Of a stretch of DNA of 64,000 nucleotides, positions 23,042 through 34,593 are shown piece after piece. The stretch lies in assembly GCA_033977485.1 (NCBI GenBank), contig CM066985.1, positions 76,637,045 to 76,701,044 on the forward strand, written 5' to 3'. Below the pieces are notes generated by a model, which made no database searches, was not told where the DNA came from, and saw only the letters and a program-made list of their open reading frames with translations. Origin of the DNA: Hydrangea macrophylla. Taxonomy: Eukaryota > Streptophyta > Magnoliopsida > Cornales > Hydrangeaceae. Numbering within the stretch: position 1 is the first letter of the stretch; each line of letters begins with the position of its first letter. The translations under genes were made by a program, and so were the position numbers.

Positions 23042-24543
23042 GCCCATAAAGACTAGGAAAAATGTTCTTAGAAACACGGCTAGCCCCTGTGATTCAGATC
23101 ATTTGTTGGATGGGGTGGCTTTACCAATGAATAGTGGGTTGATGAAAATGTAATAGTTTTCTTATCGTTGCTCTTATATATATCGCAAAAATCATCAATA
23201 AAAAGGGAATGTCAAGGATTATATAAATACATGGGCAGCTAATCATATGTGTTGTTCCCAACTATCCAGTCCATGCACTGTTTCTATACCCTTTATCAAC
23301 AGTCTGATTCTCCACCGATACACCCACGAGCCTTTGGTCACTCTCACAAAAAGTCAATACTTCACCCACTGCCTAAAATGTCTCTCCTTGCAAGGCATCA
23401 AAACGCCATACAGGGGCAGTTTCTCCACTACTAAATATATGCATTGTCTGCTTTGTATAAGTACATACATTTTTTAAAAAAAAAAAAACAAAAAGGAAAA
23501 AAATCTTTTTTCATCATCTTGCTTTAAAATCTCATGATTCATTGGATATGACTGTCTTGTAACTTGTTGAAGCCAATTTGGACATCACATTGGACTTTTG
23601 GACACAACACACGATAGAACATGCCAAAAAGGCTTCAAGACCATTATCAATCATTACAATGTCTAACACTGCTCATCATCGCAAGTACATGCTGCTCTAC
23701 CACTACTGTAGCATATGGAAAGTACACTCTCAGGGGTAGAAATACCTCAACTCAAGGCATGCCACACATCAACAACCCATTGTTCCCCATGACATTACAC
23801 AAATTTCAATGTTGCACATACATGATTTCTAAAATCCAACTATGTTTGTGTCAAAATGATGAGAGGCAATCATTTCATCTATCCATACACTATTATTCAC
23901 TTACTAGCCCATTTCAACTATGTTTGCTCTCCTGTCTCACATTGATCACGCCCCGCGTGGCATTTTGTTCTCTCATATCCGCTGCAATCATGCCCTGATG
24001 TGGCGTTTTGCTCTTCACTATCCTAACATGGCATCCTCTTCATTCCACGAACTACGCTCAGTCTGATTCCCAAATAGGAGATACGTTGGCCGCTCTAAGA
24101 GCTCGGCCATACCTTTACTTTTTACATTTTTGGTTAGAGTTCGAGATCACGCGGTTACGCACTTCTCGACTACACTATATCTCTTTTATTCGATTCTCAC
24201 ACGAATCCCCAGCGAAGTCGTTCGCCCATTCTGGTAACATTCTCAATCCCCACCGGAGCTATTTATCTAAACTGGCAATACTCCCAATTCCCAACTGCCT
24301 ATCTTGGCACACCGCTCACTTACCTACTTTGCCACATTACTTCACACTTCACCAATCATGGTGTCACTTGCCTGAACTACGCTCGATGTAAATTTTTTCC
24401 ACATAAGATATGTGGGCATCTCGACCAGACTTTGAGATCACTCGTATTCTTGTACATGCTTCTCAAGGAAAAAAATTTCAAAAAAGTAGTTGAGGCAAAA
24501 TTGGGTGTCTTCTTACTTTGTCACGATTTGCTTCGCAAAACAT
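23042..24543 (+). other. Non-coding interior, right part, of the LBD-carrying element
   Basis: No conserved domain seen in frames at 23621-23998 and 24008-24391. Composition is unremarkable and CT/AC-rich. Confidence 0.5.
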
Positions 24544-24559
24544 GACAAAGAGGGGCAGC
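24544..24559 (+). other. Polypurine tract of the LBD-carrying element
   Basis: GACAAAGAGGGGCAGC immediately precedes the right LTR, the expected plus-strand primer. Confidence 0.85.
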
Positions 24560-27190
24560 TGTAGACACCCCATTTTTGCCCAACCCAATCATTTCAAAAA
24601 TAAAGTACTCAATGACACGAGCCTGTCGTTTTTTGAATCATCCCAATCTGACCTCAAATGGAAAAGATATTGCAAGTCAAATCTATGGGGTCAAAAGGTC
24701 AACAATCTCGCATGCACCCGACCACACATGACTATTGCTCCACAAATTTTTTTTTACATAACACTTTCGGTGGATTCATAAAAGAGAAAAACAAACAAAT
24801 AAATAAATAAATAAAACACCCAACACAATGTTGGGATCCCATCTTCATATTACTTTTCTTTTCTTTTTCCTATCACTCACTTCTTTGTCACCCACTCTCC
24901 TTTCTTTTTCTTTTTCTAGTTCTCTCCCTCTTCTCTTCTTTTCAATACAAATACTCACTCCTCACATCTACACAAGGGGATGGAGCAGCCCCACTCCCTC
25001 ATCTCTTCCTCATCTCTCTTCTCCAACCTCAATCACCATTAAAGCATCAAACAGTCCATGTTGCTAAAGTCCACTGCTGTGATGATAATCAAAATATCAC
25101 CACGAATTCATTTTCAATTCAAATCAAATGAAACCAAGTGCAGGGTGTTCCTAACTCAATGATATTGGTCTGTGATTTTTTTTTTTGGAATTTAAAAAAA
25201 TTGTATGATCCATTTTCAAAACACAAACACAGAAGGCATATAATCTGCCAGAAACATCACAGCAGTGACACTAGATCACGTTCACTGTTTGGACTACTTC
25301 AATATTTGTTCTTCACTCCATTTTTTTGTCCATTAATTATAGCCTCTTACCTACCCCTGTGAATGTTTTTGATTTTTTTTGGATCAGTTAAATTTTTGTA
25401 AAAAATTGTCCAATTTCAGTCGACAGTGCAGTCCCTTTTTCTAAGCAAGGGTGCTTCTAAACTCAATTTCTCCCAATCTACAAAAGATATTACAAAATGG
25501 TTTTCTACCATGGAAACTAGACACATTTGGAAACTTTCTCTCAAAATTTCAAAAAATTGGGAACACCAGAACCTCTCCATTCCATTTTTGAAAAACTTCT
25601 CTCAAAGCTGTGAAAAAAAAAACTGCACCTCAAAATAAACTTTTGTAGAACTTTGCTTTTATCTCTTTCATTTGGGGTTTTGATCTTTTTCAAGGGAATA
25701 AAGTCTAGTATATTAAAAAATTTCTTTAAAAAAAAGAATTAAAAAAAACAGAAACAAAAAAAAAAGAAAGAAATCTTTTTTTTTTCTTTTACCAAATATT
25801 CACGTTTATCAAGTTGTTCAATAACTTTGATAAATAGAAATTTGTTCATCTTTCCACTTTTATTAAAACCCAATATGCCTAACTTATCGAGTTGATTAAT
25901 AACTTTGATAAAAGGAAATTCAAACATATTTTTCAGTCACCTGGGCACCGTCCCTTTCTTCCGGTATAAAATAATAATAAAAAAAAGAAATACAAAAAAA
26001 ATACAAAAAGTGGACTTTCTCAAAATAAACTCCAACGCCACCTTTGCTTGGAATCTGCATGCAACACAGGTAAGACAGGTGAGTCTTCTCACTTTTAATG
26101 GGCACCGACCCTTACTTCCGGCACAAAACAAATAAAAAAATCTCTTTTCAATCATTTAGGCACCGACCCTTTCTTCCAAAAAAAAATGAAAAGAAGAAAA
26201 AACGAATGAAAAGAAAATTCCAAAAAAAAAGGACATCCCTCAACTCAAATGCCTCCCTTGTTCAAGATCTCCAAGCAACACAGGTAAAATCAGGTAAGTT
26301 TTCTTATCTTACATGTACGTTCTCATATTTTCTTAAAAGTTGGGCACCGACCCTTACTCCCGGCATAGGAATAAAAGAACAGAAAAAAAATGCAAAATAC
26401 AAAAAAAAAAAAAAAAAAAAAACTTCACTCTTCACTTGTTTGCATAAGTTCATTTCAATCTCAATCACTTTTCCAAAATTCCTAGTTACACCATTTTTCA
26501 CTCAAATCACTTTTCAAACTCACTACTTCAAAGGTTAAAGTCTAGGACTACACCATGCAGGTAAAAGTTCCTAGCTACACCATCTTCTGCTCAAAACACT
26601 ACTTCACACTCACATGGTCTAGATCGACCAAAATTTTCAAAACACATGCACACGCTTACACATACACAAAGCACAGAACTACGTATGGCCTAATTCTCGA
26701 CTTGAGATACGTATGCAACCTCTCACTTGGGTGCGTCCATAATCACATCTTTTTCTATTTTCTTGTACATCTTTACACTCTATTATCTTTCATTTATGCC
26801 TCGTTATCCTGAAAATCACTAGAATCGGCAACTGTGCTTGCGCGGATGTTCGAGGGTGCCTAACACCTTCCCTCAACATAACCGAGTCCCCGAACCCATA
26901 TTTTAAAAGATCTCTGGTTTTCGCATGACTATTCAGAGTGACACTTTTAAAGGGTCCACTTTTCTCAAAAGCTATTTTTTTTTTCAAAAGACAAAGATGA
27001 ATTACTTTAATTGTCTTTGTAAGGGTCCTAACACCCAAATGTTAGGTGGCGATTATGAACATTTCAAATAGGCCCTACCATACCCTTTTCACCACTTCCA
27101 ATAAAATTCGTCGCATTTCATCAACTTTTTTTTAAAAAAAAAAGCCAGGCCCACACAAAAGCCTGGCATGCCGAAAACGAGGGTGGGACA
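24560..27190 (+). repeat. Right LTR of the LBD-carrying element
   Basis: 2631 bp, ending GGGTGGGACA before the CTACT duplication. Many small indels and substitutions separate it from the left LTR, including a 45-bp or so segment near 25298-25342 absent from the left copy, so the insertion is not recent. Confidence 0.92.
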
Positions 27191-30100
27191 CTACTTTGAT
27201 GTTATCTTGGGCATGGATTGGTTGTTGGTCAATCAAGCTAGAATTGATTATGAGTGAAAATGGGATAGTTTCTACCCGTCAGGTCAAGAACAATTTACTT
27301 TTTAGGGTAAGGGTGTGACCGTACCGTCGTACTTGATATCGGCAATTCAAGCAAGTAAGATGTTAAAGAAGGGTTACTCAGGTTTCTTATGTTCGATCAT
27401 CAACATACGAATTCTTGGACCACTAGTAGAAGACAATCCGGTAATTTAGAATTTTTAGATGTTTTTTCTGATTAATTACCCAACGTATTGATTGAAAGAG
27501 AGCTTGAGTTCACGATAGAAGTAGTACCAGGGTCACAACCAGTATCCAAAGCACCTTACCGAATGGCACCGGGTTGAAAGAATTAAAGGTTCATTTATAG
27601 GAGCTGCTTAGGAAGGGTTTTATCCGACCTAGTATTTCGCCATGGGGAGCTCCAATTTTGTTTGTGAAGAAGAAAAATAGGACAATGTGTATGTGCATCG
27701 ACTATCGAGAGTTGAATAAGTTGACCGTCAAGAACAAATATCCATTATCGCAATTAGATGACTTGTTTGATCAATTTCAAGGAGCTCAGGTATTTTTGAA
27801 GATTGACTTGAGATTCAGTTTTCATCAGTTGAAAGTCAAGGAAGAAGATGTTGAGAAGACAGCTTTTAGAACTCGATATGGTCACTTTGAATTTCTGGTT
27901 ATGCCATTTGGAGTGACTAGTACACCAGTTGCTTTCATGGACTTGATGAATCGTGTTTTCAAAGATTATTTAGATGAGTTTGTTATTGTATTCATAGATG
28001 ACATCCTAATCTATTCTAAGAGTGTTGAAGATCACGAACACCATTTACGATTAGCCTTACAACGATTACGCGAGAAGAGATTATTCAGAAAAATAAAGAA
28101 GTATGAGTTTTGGTTGATAGAGATTGCTTTCCTTGGACATATAGTATCAGTGAAAGGAATTTTTGTAGATCCTCAGAAGATCGAAGCTTTCACCAATTGG
28201 TTAAGATTGACGAATGTGACAGAGATCAGAAGTTTCCTAGGATTAGCTGGTTATTATCGGAGGTTAATAAAAGACTTTTCATGTATAGCAATGCTAATGA
28301 CACAGTTGATGAGGAAAGATGTTGCTTTTGAATGGAGTCCGAAATGTGAAGAAAGTTTTCAAGAGATAAAAAGTCGACTAGTGAAGGCACCAATCTTAGC
28401 TATTCTGACAGGGACCGAAGGGTTTATCATTTATAGTGATGCTTCATATAGAGGTTTAGGCTACGTTCTTATGCAAGGTGACAAGGTCATTCCATATGCG
28501 TCAAGACAACTTAGACCGCACGAGAAGAACTATTTGACACATGATCTAAAATTAGCCGCTGTGATTTTTGCATTGAAGATTTGGCATCATTATCTATACG
28601 AGGACAAATGTGAGATATATATGGATCATAAAAGTTTGAAGTCCTTGTTCACACAATGAGATTTGAACATGAGGCAAAGGAGATGGTTAGAGTTGATAAA
28701 GGACTATGACATGTCGATTTAGTATCATCCGGGCAAGGTGAGTGTAGTCGCTGATGCTCTTAGTCATAAAGCACTAACCAACACAGCCTTGGATGTGACT
28801 TCTCAAAGAGTATTGATACGAGATATGGAGAACTTAGAACTTGAAGTTATTTTGAGGATTGAAAGTGGCTTGATATTGACGATTGTGGCATAACCATTCT
28901 TGATTCACAAGATTATAGAGAAACAACTTCAATATGTGGTTTTGAAGAAGATTTATGACGAGATTCCATTAGGAAAATAATCAGGTTCACTTTTGAGAAC
29001 ATTGTTTTGAGATTAAGGGGTAGAATCTGTGTTCCTAATGAGAAAGGGTTGAAACATAACATCCTAGAGGAAGCACACAATATGAAGTACACTGTTCATC
29101 TGGGAAGCACCAAGATGTTTAGAGATCCGAAACATGTTTATTGGTGATCGGGAATGAAGAGAGAGATAACATGCTATGTTTCATGATGTACGAGTTGTCA
29201 ACAAGTGAAGGCCGAACACCAAGTTCCTTCAGGATTGTTACAATCGTTATCGGTAACCAAATGGAAATGAGAACACATTACAATGGACTTTGTTAGTGGA
29301 TTCCCGAGGTCTAAGAAATTGAATTCTATTATTTGAGTGAACGTTGACTGTTTGACGAAGTCATCACACTTCCTACCACTTCAAACAACTAAGCCGATGA
29401 TGTTAGCTAATTTGTATATCCACGAGGTCGTGAGACTACATGGTATTCCAGTTTCTATTATTTCAGACAGAGATAGTAGTTTTACATCAAAGTTTTAGAG
29501 GGCCTTGTAAGAAGTAATAGGTACCAAATTGCATTTCAGTAGTGCTTTTCATCCTCAGACCGATGGTCAAACGGAAAGAGTAATTTAGATTTTAGAAGAC
29601 ATGATTCGTTTATGGATTTTCAGGGTGCTTGAGAAGACCATTTGCCGTTAATTGAGTTCGCGTATAACAATAATTTTCAATAAAGTATTGGGATGGCTCC
29701 TTATGAAGCTTTGTATTATCGTGTATGTCATTCACCGATTAGTTGGATAGAAGTCGGAGAAAGAATGATTGAAGGACAGAAAATTGTGCAAGAGATGACA
29801 GGCAAGATAAATATAATTTGACAACGGTTACTGACAGCTCTGGGTAGGTATAAGAGTTATGCTGACAAGCGTAGACGACCGTTGGAATTTGACCTGATCG
29901 ATTTAGTCTATTTGAAGGTATTACCTTCAAAAGGGATCACTAGAATTGGGAGATACAGAAAACTCAACCCGAGATATGTAGTACCTTTTGAAATCATTGG
30001 GAGAGTTGGACCCGTAGCATATCGATTGGATTTACTGAATGAGTATGCCCAGGTTTATAACGTTTTCCATGTGTCATTGCTATGTAAGCATTTGGTAGAA

Positions 30101-30285
30101 GATAGAGATCAAGTGATGACTCTGACGCCAAATGAAATTCAGGGTGATTTGACGTATGTTGCGTATCCGGTAGAGATCTTGGATCGGAAGGATCAAGTCT
30201 TGCGAAACAATGTGATATCGACGGTAAAAGTGTTATGGCATAGCCAAACGATGGAAGAGAATGACATAGAAAATAGAAGATGATA
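27191..30285 (+). pseudogene. Tekay pol: end of protease, RT, RNase H, integrase, chromodomain
   Basis: The protease resumes with DVILGMDWL (about 27199). A long open stretch at 27658-28659 encodes RT and the start of RNase [20 protein letters not shown], then the catalytic FIDD box near 27991-28002 (intact), FLGHIVS, and [15 protein letters not shown] of RNase H near 28433-28477. Integrase pieces follow in shifting frames: a zinc-binding remnant near 29100-29200, HITMDFVSGFPRS near 29275-29310, SIISDRDSSFTS near 29455-29490 and HPQTDGQTERV near 29550-29585. The 3' part (29882-30283) ends with YPVEILDRKDQVLRNN and VKVLWHSQT, the pattern of a Tekay chromodomain. At least a dozen stops make it inactive. 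Confidence 0.88.
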
Positions 30286-30363
30286 TGCGTACTCAGTATC
30301 CGCACCTTTTTGATACATGAGGTACAAATTTGGGGATAAACTTTTTTTTAAGGGGGAGAGCAT

Positions 30364-31037
30364 TATAACACTCGTAATTATGTTGTTGCATTTCATTACA
30401 GTGTCATGCATGATAATGTGATGTGTTGTGCATTTTGGCACATTTGTGTGTGAGTTTTGACTCACGAGTCGATTTGGGTGTCTGTGTAGAGAACCCTTTG
30501 AGACAGTGTTGAATGAGTGTTTTGATGTTGTGAAGTCTCTCTGAGTATGAGACGTTCATTGTGGAATACCTTAAATGTTTATCTGAAAATAAATGTTTAC
30601 CTTTGTATTTCACTATCTGTATTATTATTTGGTTTAGATTATATTTCTGTTATCAAATTTAGCATCCTGGTGAGGAAGAATTAACACGCTTCAGAATTGG
30701 CAGGCTAATTAGCAATTTCGTAAAATCATGTAGAAATTTACGTTTTACCACCCAAACGGAATGTAAGCGAAAACTTTTATAATTTTTAGTTTTTAATCAA
30801 GAAGCTATGAATTAGCTGTGTAGAAAGTTTCAAAGACTGATTAGGTGTTTTGAGAACTCGCGGGGAGGTAACCGTAATTCCCAATAGTCGTTCCTATATA
30901 CAGAAACTCGTGAGATATTTTCATTAGTTCAAACCCTAAATTAAAAATTCAAGAGAGGAGATTTGGGGATTTGGTTGCTTAGAGCTTTCCTGTACAAATC
31001 AACGACCTTCTATCCGTTTGTTTTTTCCCCGATTTCA
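30364..31037 (+). repeat. Partial 3' LTR of the Tekay element
   Basis: 674 bp matching 13206-13865. It is preceded by the purine run TTTAAGGGGGAGAGCA (polypurine tract). It stops at GATTTCA, where the left LTR continues for another 1.4 kb, and is followed at once by TGGTT. Confidence 0.85.
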
Positions 31038-31045
31038 TGGTTTAC

Positions 31046-31560
31046 ATTTTTCTGCTCATTCCTCACTTGAGTCCATGGTTATTCTGATGTAGATTGGGTA
31101 GGAGACCCCACTAATCAACGACCCACTACAGGGTATTGCTTCTTTCTTGGAGATTATCTTATATCCTAGCGAAGTAAAAAGAAAACTATTGTTGCTCGTT
31201 CAAGTACGGAAGCAGAATATCGAGCCCTAGCTAATGCTACTCAAGAACTACTCTGGCTCCGTTGGTTACTTGAGGACTTGGGTGTTACTCATTCTATTGC
31301 TACTACTATCCATTGTGATAATAGAGTGCTATTCAGATTGTTCACAACGATGTTTTTCACAAATACACCAAGCATATTGAGATCGATTGTCATTTTGTGC
31401 GCCATCATCTTATTAGTGGCACCATCCGACTTACCTCGGTTTCTTCTACTGATCAGACTGCTAACGTCTTCACCAAAGCTCATCATCCAGGATGTCTTCA
31501 GGATCTAGTTTCCAAACTCGAGATGATTTTCGATCTTACCACCTTGAGTTTGAGGGAGGC
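31046..31560 (+). pseudogene. Copia RNase H end of pol
   Basis: Plus-strand fragments read DWVGDPTNQRPTTGYCFFLG near 31090-31155, VARSSTEAEYRALANATQEL near 31193-31250 and LLWLRWLLEDLGV near 31248-31290, the signature of the Copia-type RNase H. An ADVFTKAHH-type tail follows near 31460. The frame is broken more than once. RT and integrase, which should lie upstream, are missing. The purine run at 31549-31560 is the polypurine tract. Confidence 0.85.
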
Positions 31561-31744
31561 TATTAGAATACTTTCCCTATTAAAATGATTATGTATCTTA
31601 CCACACCTGTTGTCTAGGTTCACTTCGTACTACCTTGTACTACACTTTATACTATATTATCCTAAGCCTATATAAAGGTTGTTCTCTGTACACTTTAATA
31701 ATCAATACACAATACAATATATTGTATTCCTTCTATCTCTTTCA
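31561..31744 (+). repeat. 3' LTR of the Copia element
   Basis: 184 bp, same length as the 5' LTR and differing by about a dozen substitutions. Confidence 0.88.
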
Positions 31745-32447
31745 CACAAAAATTCCCCATTGCAAGAAATGAGTTTCAAGTTTTTGAAAGAGAGTAAAAC
31801 ATTTGAGCTTCTGTTTTCAAAGAGGAAAAGTTTTCCAGTTTGTAGCTACTGAGCAACAAAATTTGAAGTGTGTTTAGTAAACCAGTTTTTCTTGGTGCAA
31901 AGAAAAATCTAAGACAGAAGAGATTCTGGGCTGTTTTATCCTGGGGATGGCGTGGCATGTATGAACTGCTTGCAGACTTTGGGCAGATCCACAAAACTTC
32001 TTAAAGAGAGCGAGACTTGTGACTTGGCCCATAATCCATTAAAGAGACTACTAATCTGGTAATTTTGTTACAATTTTGTTTACATGTTCCAACAAAAAGA
32101 GACCCATATGAGCCCAAAATGCAACCAAAACAACTAAAATGGCTAGCCCAAAGGGTACTCATGCCCCGAATACTTAATTTTCATACCAGATACACTACAT
32201 GACACATTTGCGGGTCTACAAACACTAGGAAAAAAATGTATATCAACCCTTCAATTTCTATAACAAATATAAATTAATGAAATGCAGCACTCAAATTAAA
32301 CGGGCTAACTAATAATTTAATTTATGTATCTTCCAAGCTTAAAATTTTCAAACATGTGTCTTACCTAGGCACACTCATATAATATTGCTAGCTAAAAATA
32401 ATAATTAAAATAATAATTTACATAATTAGAAATTTTAGGGTTGTTGC

Positions 32448-32620
32448 ATCCCCGCCCACTGCTTTTAAGGATATAACCGCCCACTGTTTTTAAGAACATA
32501 ATATGGATCATCTTACTATCTTAGGACTACTTGGTCCTGCCCCACTGCTTTTAAGAATATCACCGCCCACTGCTTTTAAGGACCTATGAGCAAGTGTCCG
32601 CCCCACAATTCCCAGAACTT
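32448..32620 (-). repeat. CTTAAAAGCAGTGGGCGG repeats (polypurine-tract-like)
   Basis: Four copies of CCGCCCACTGCTTTTAAG or close variants. Read on the minus strand each is a purine-rich AGCAGTGGGCGG, and the last is followed by ATGCAACAACCC, like a polypurine tract abutting a gypsy LTR start. Confidence 0.55.
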
Positions 32621-32867
32621 ACCAAACCTAGCTAAGCTTCGTACTAATACCGATACATGACTTCCCATTGTGGCCTGACTACTGTGAATGAAATGAATTG
32701 GATATCGAACTCAAACATAAATGACATAATAACTAACGGTATTTCTTTGGTATCACATTATCCCTTACCACCCCATAATCGCATATCGAACACATGAATG
32801 ATGTCCGAACAATCGAATCCTTACTTATAATAAACAAGAGAAACAATCCATAATCTGCATCATCCAA

Positions 32868-32968
32868 TCAATTCGGACAAGGGTCTAATCGATTGGGATT
32901 AAAACTGTAACAATCAATTGTGGAATATGGCAATCGATTGGGTCCAAAACAATGCCAATCGATTGTAA
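32868..32968. repeat. CAATCGATTG palindrome cluster
   Basis: Five copies of CAATCGATTG or one-base variants (CCAATCAATT, CTAATCGATT, CAATCAATTG, CAATCGATTG twice) within 100 bp. Confidence 0.75.
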
Positions 32969-33096
32969 ACTTTGGCTAGCTTATGCGATGACAATGACAA
33001 AAAGTAGTGCTTGAAATTTCAACAAATATTTTTGCTAGTCCCATTACAGTAGTACAGGGTACCATCAACTACTGTCACATTGTGTGGTACAACTGT

Positions 33097-33730
33097 TGAT
33101 GATGCCAAAAATTGGTAAAGGACAAGAAGAGTAGTTCAAGGAGAAAGACGAGGAATTTGTATGTGGTTTGGCACCGTTACTTAGGTGGCCTACGTCCACG
33201 TGGTGCGTCGGAGTGCGTTTACTAATAGATCACCAATGGCCTGTGGTGAATAAACAGAGAGGGCGGCACTACCATGGGACTGGCCGGGTATATGCGTGTG
33301 AGTGATATGTTCACTGTTATTCTTGTGAGTTAAGAATGCGATCCCCTTTAATAGGGGTGTGTGGTCTCTTTTATAGATGCAAGAGACCACCCGTATAAGG
33401 TACCTAAGTAGATTAGGAAGCCTAATCTAATTACAAGTGATTAACATAAATCATGGAAGTTCCCTTAATGGTTTAGGAAACTGCTCATATTAGTCTTCTG
33501 ACTGAGCTAGGGAACTGCCAGCAACCTTGTAGAGTGAATCACGGGGCAGGCCCGGGTCACATCTGCCGGGGGACGAGTCTACCTTGTGATCCTGAGCTGT
33601 GGGCACGGACCGAGTGGTTCGGGAGCGATGAGCCCAAGTTAGCTAAATTCTAGGCACCATTTTTGGATGACTCGGCGTTCCCGTGTTGACGTGACAATTG
33701 GGCTTTGACCGGATATTTTTTGACCTATTA
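33097..33730 (-). repeat. 3' LTR of the Tat element
   Basis: 634 bp. The purine-rich strand of the adjoining sequence (minus-strand AAAAATCGGGGATAGC, 33731-33746) is the polypurine tract. Confidence 0.9.
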
Positions 33731-34121
33731 GCTATCCCCGATTTTTAAAGCTGACATGATGCTTCATTAGATGAGGTTTGAAAATCTGTTCTATTTAGTA
33801 TACCGCCTGGGGAACTGCCCGGGTAGCTCCTCGAGAATAGACCTGCCCCCTTAGCTGCCCGAGGATTAGACCAAACGGTGTCGTTGGGAACTTGGGGTCG
33901 GGGCCGTCATGTGTCAAGGAGTAACTGATCCGATTAGGATCCAACAGGGCCGGTCTCAGCGGAATCGAACAGTCGCGTGGTAGCCGAACTCTCACATCTC
34001 GCATTTCATGCGCGCGCCTTTTGCGGCAACGCTTCACTTGCTTGAGAAGACAACTAATAAGTAATTTAGGTGGGAAAACTTCCTGGCCATTGGATCTGAT
34101 TTGATCTGGTCCGTCCATACT

Positions 34122-34130
34122 TTATATATA
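34122..34130 (+). promoter_or_regulatory. TATA box for the antisense gene of the Tat element
   Basis: CTTTATATATAAGGGACAC on the plus strand, about 460 bp before the first likely coding ATG. A GTAAGT donor at 34247 and a TTTAG acceptor ending at 34394 could bound a leader intron. Confidence 0.55.
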
Positions 34131-34593
34131 AGGGACACTCGCTCGTTTCCTTTATTCCTGTTGCCCTGAGATAGAGATTACCGAGTGGGTTGAGAGAAAA
34201 AGCTTCCCGGTCAAGTTTCCTGAGCTCTTTCCCTGCCTTAATTCTTGTAAGTCCTCACATTCCCAGTTTCAATTTGTTGCATTCTTCCCTCTCCTCTTTA
34301 TTTTTCTATCTTGAGTGAGGGTAGAAAGGACGAATCTTCTAGGGCTCGTATGGGAGTAAGATTTTTTTTTCCTTAGATTTTGCTTCTTCTTTAGATCAGG
34401 CGATACAGCAGGTCAGTTGAACCAAGCGGGTTGTCCCGGGGTAGTCTTGATCGAGTGTTGCCTTTCCTTGAAAACCTTACACTCCTTGCCCTTCAGGCTT
34501 GTAACCCTGCCTCCTTTGTACTTCAGACTCATAGTTTTTGACCCCTACCTAGGTCGCCGCTTGCTTCTTCACTCCACCACAGAAGTACAAGAG

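Larger units (their letters stand above)
16937..27190 (+). mobile_element. Large non-autonomous LTR element carrying an LBD-like gene
   Basis: Two long LTRs (16937-19527, 2591 bp, and 24560-27190, 2631 bp) start TGTAGACACCCC and end in CA. The perfect duplication CTACT (16932-16936, 27191-27195) flanks the element inside the Tekay protease. A primer site (TGGCGACTCTGCTGGGGA, 19530-19547) and a polypurine tract (GACAAAGAGGGGCAGC, 24544-24559) are in place. The 5.0-kb interior has no gag, protease, RT or integrase that I can find, so it resembles a LARD that depends on a partner. The primer site and LTR start resemble Tat/Ogre-type elements, which is an inference. It carries the LOB-domain frame at 20501-21640. 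Confidence 0.92.
13206..31037 (+). mobile_element. Tekay chromovirus (Ty3/gypsy) with a nested element
   Basis: The left LTR is 13206-15302, followed after 5 nt by a Met-tRNA primer site. Gag, protease, RT, RNase H, integrase and chromodomain-like remnants follow in gypsy order, split by the insertion at 16937-27190. The 3' LTR (30364-31037) matches only the first 660 bp or so of the left LTR. Even so, both outer borders carry TGGTT (13201-13205 and 31038-31042). Each LTR start has mutated from TGTAACA to TATAACA. All coding parts are interrupted. Confidence 0.85.
10915..31744 (+). mobile_element. Copia element, internally deleted, carrying a nested Tekay
   Basis: A 184-bp LTR at 10915-11098 (TGTTAGAATA...CTCTTTCA) is matched by 31561-31744 (start mutated to TATTAGAATA). 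A Met-tRNA primer site follows the left LTR and the purine run TTTGAGGGAGGC precedes the right one. Without the nested element it is about 3.0 kb. It has gag and the start of protease on the left and RNase H on the right, but no integrase or RT. The flanks TATAA and CACAA agree at only three of five positions, so the duplication has decayed or one end is disturbed. Confidence 0.85.
31745..33091. other. Intergenic or old transposon sequence without genes
   Basis: No host exon recognised. It holds the repeat block at 32448-32620 and the palindrome cluster at 32868-32968 (listed separately). On the minus strand a CAACAACCC-type word after a purine run near 32448 resembles the polypurine tract plus LTR start of a gypsy element, but the other end was not found. 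Confidence 0.45.
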
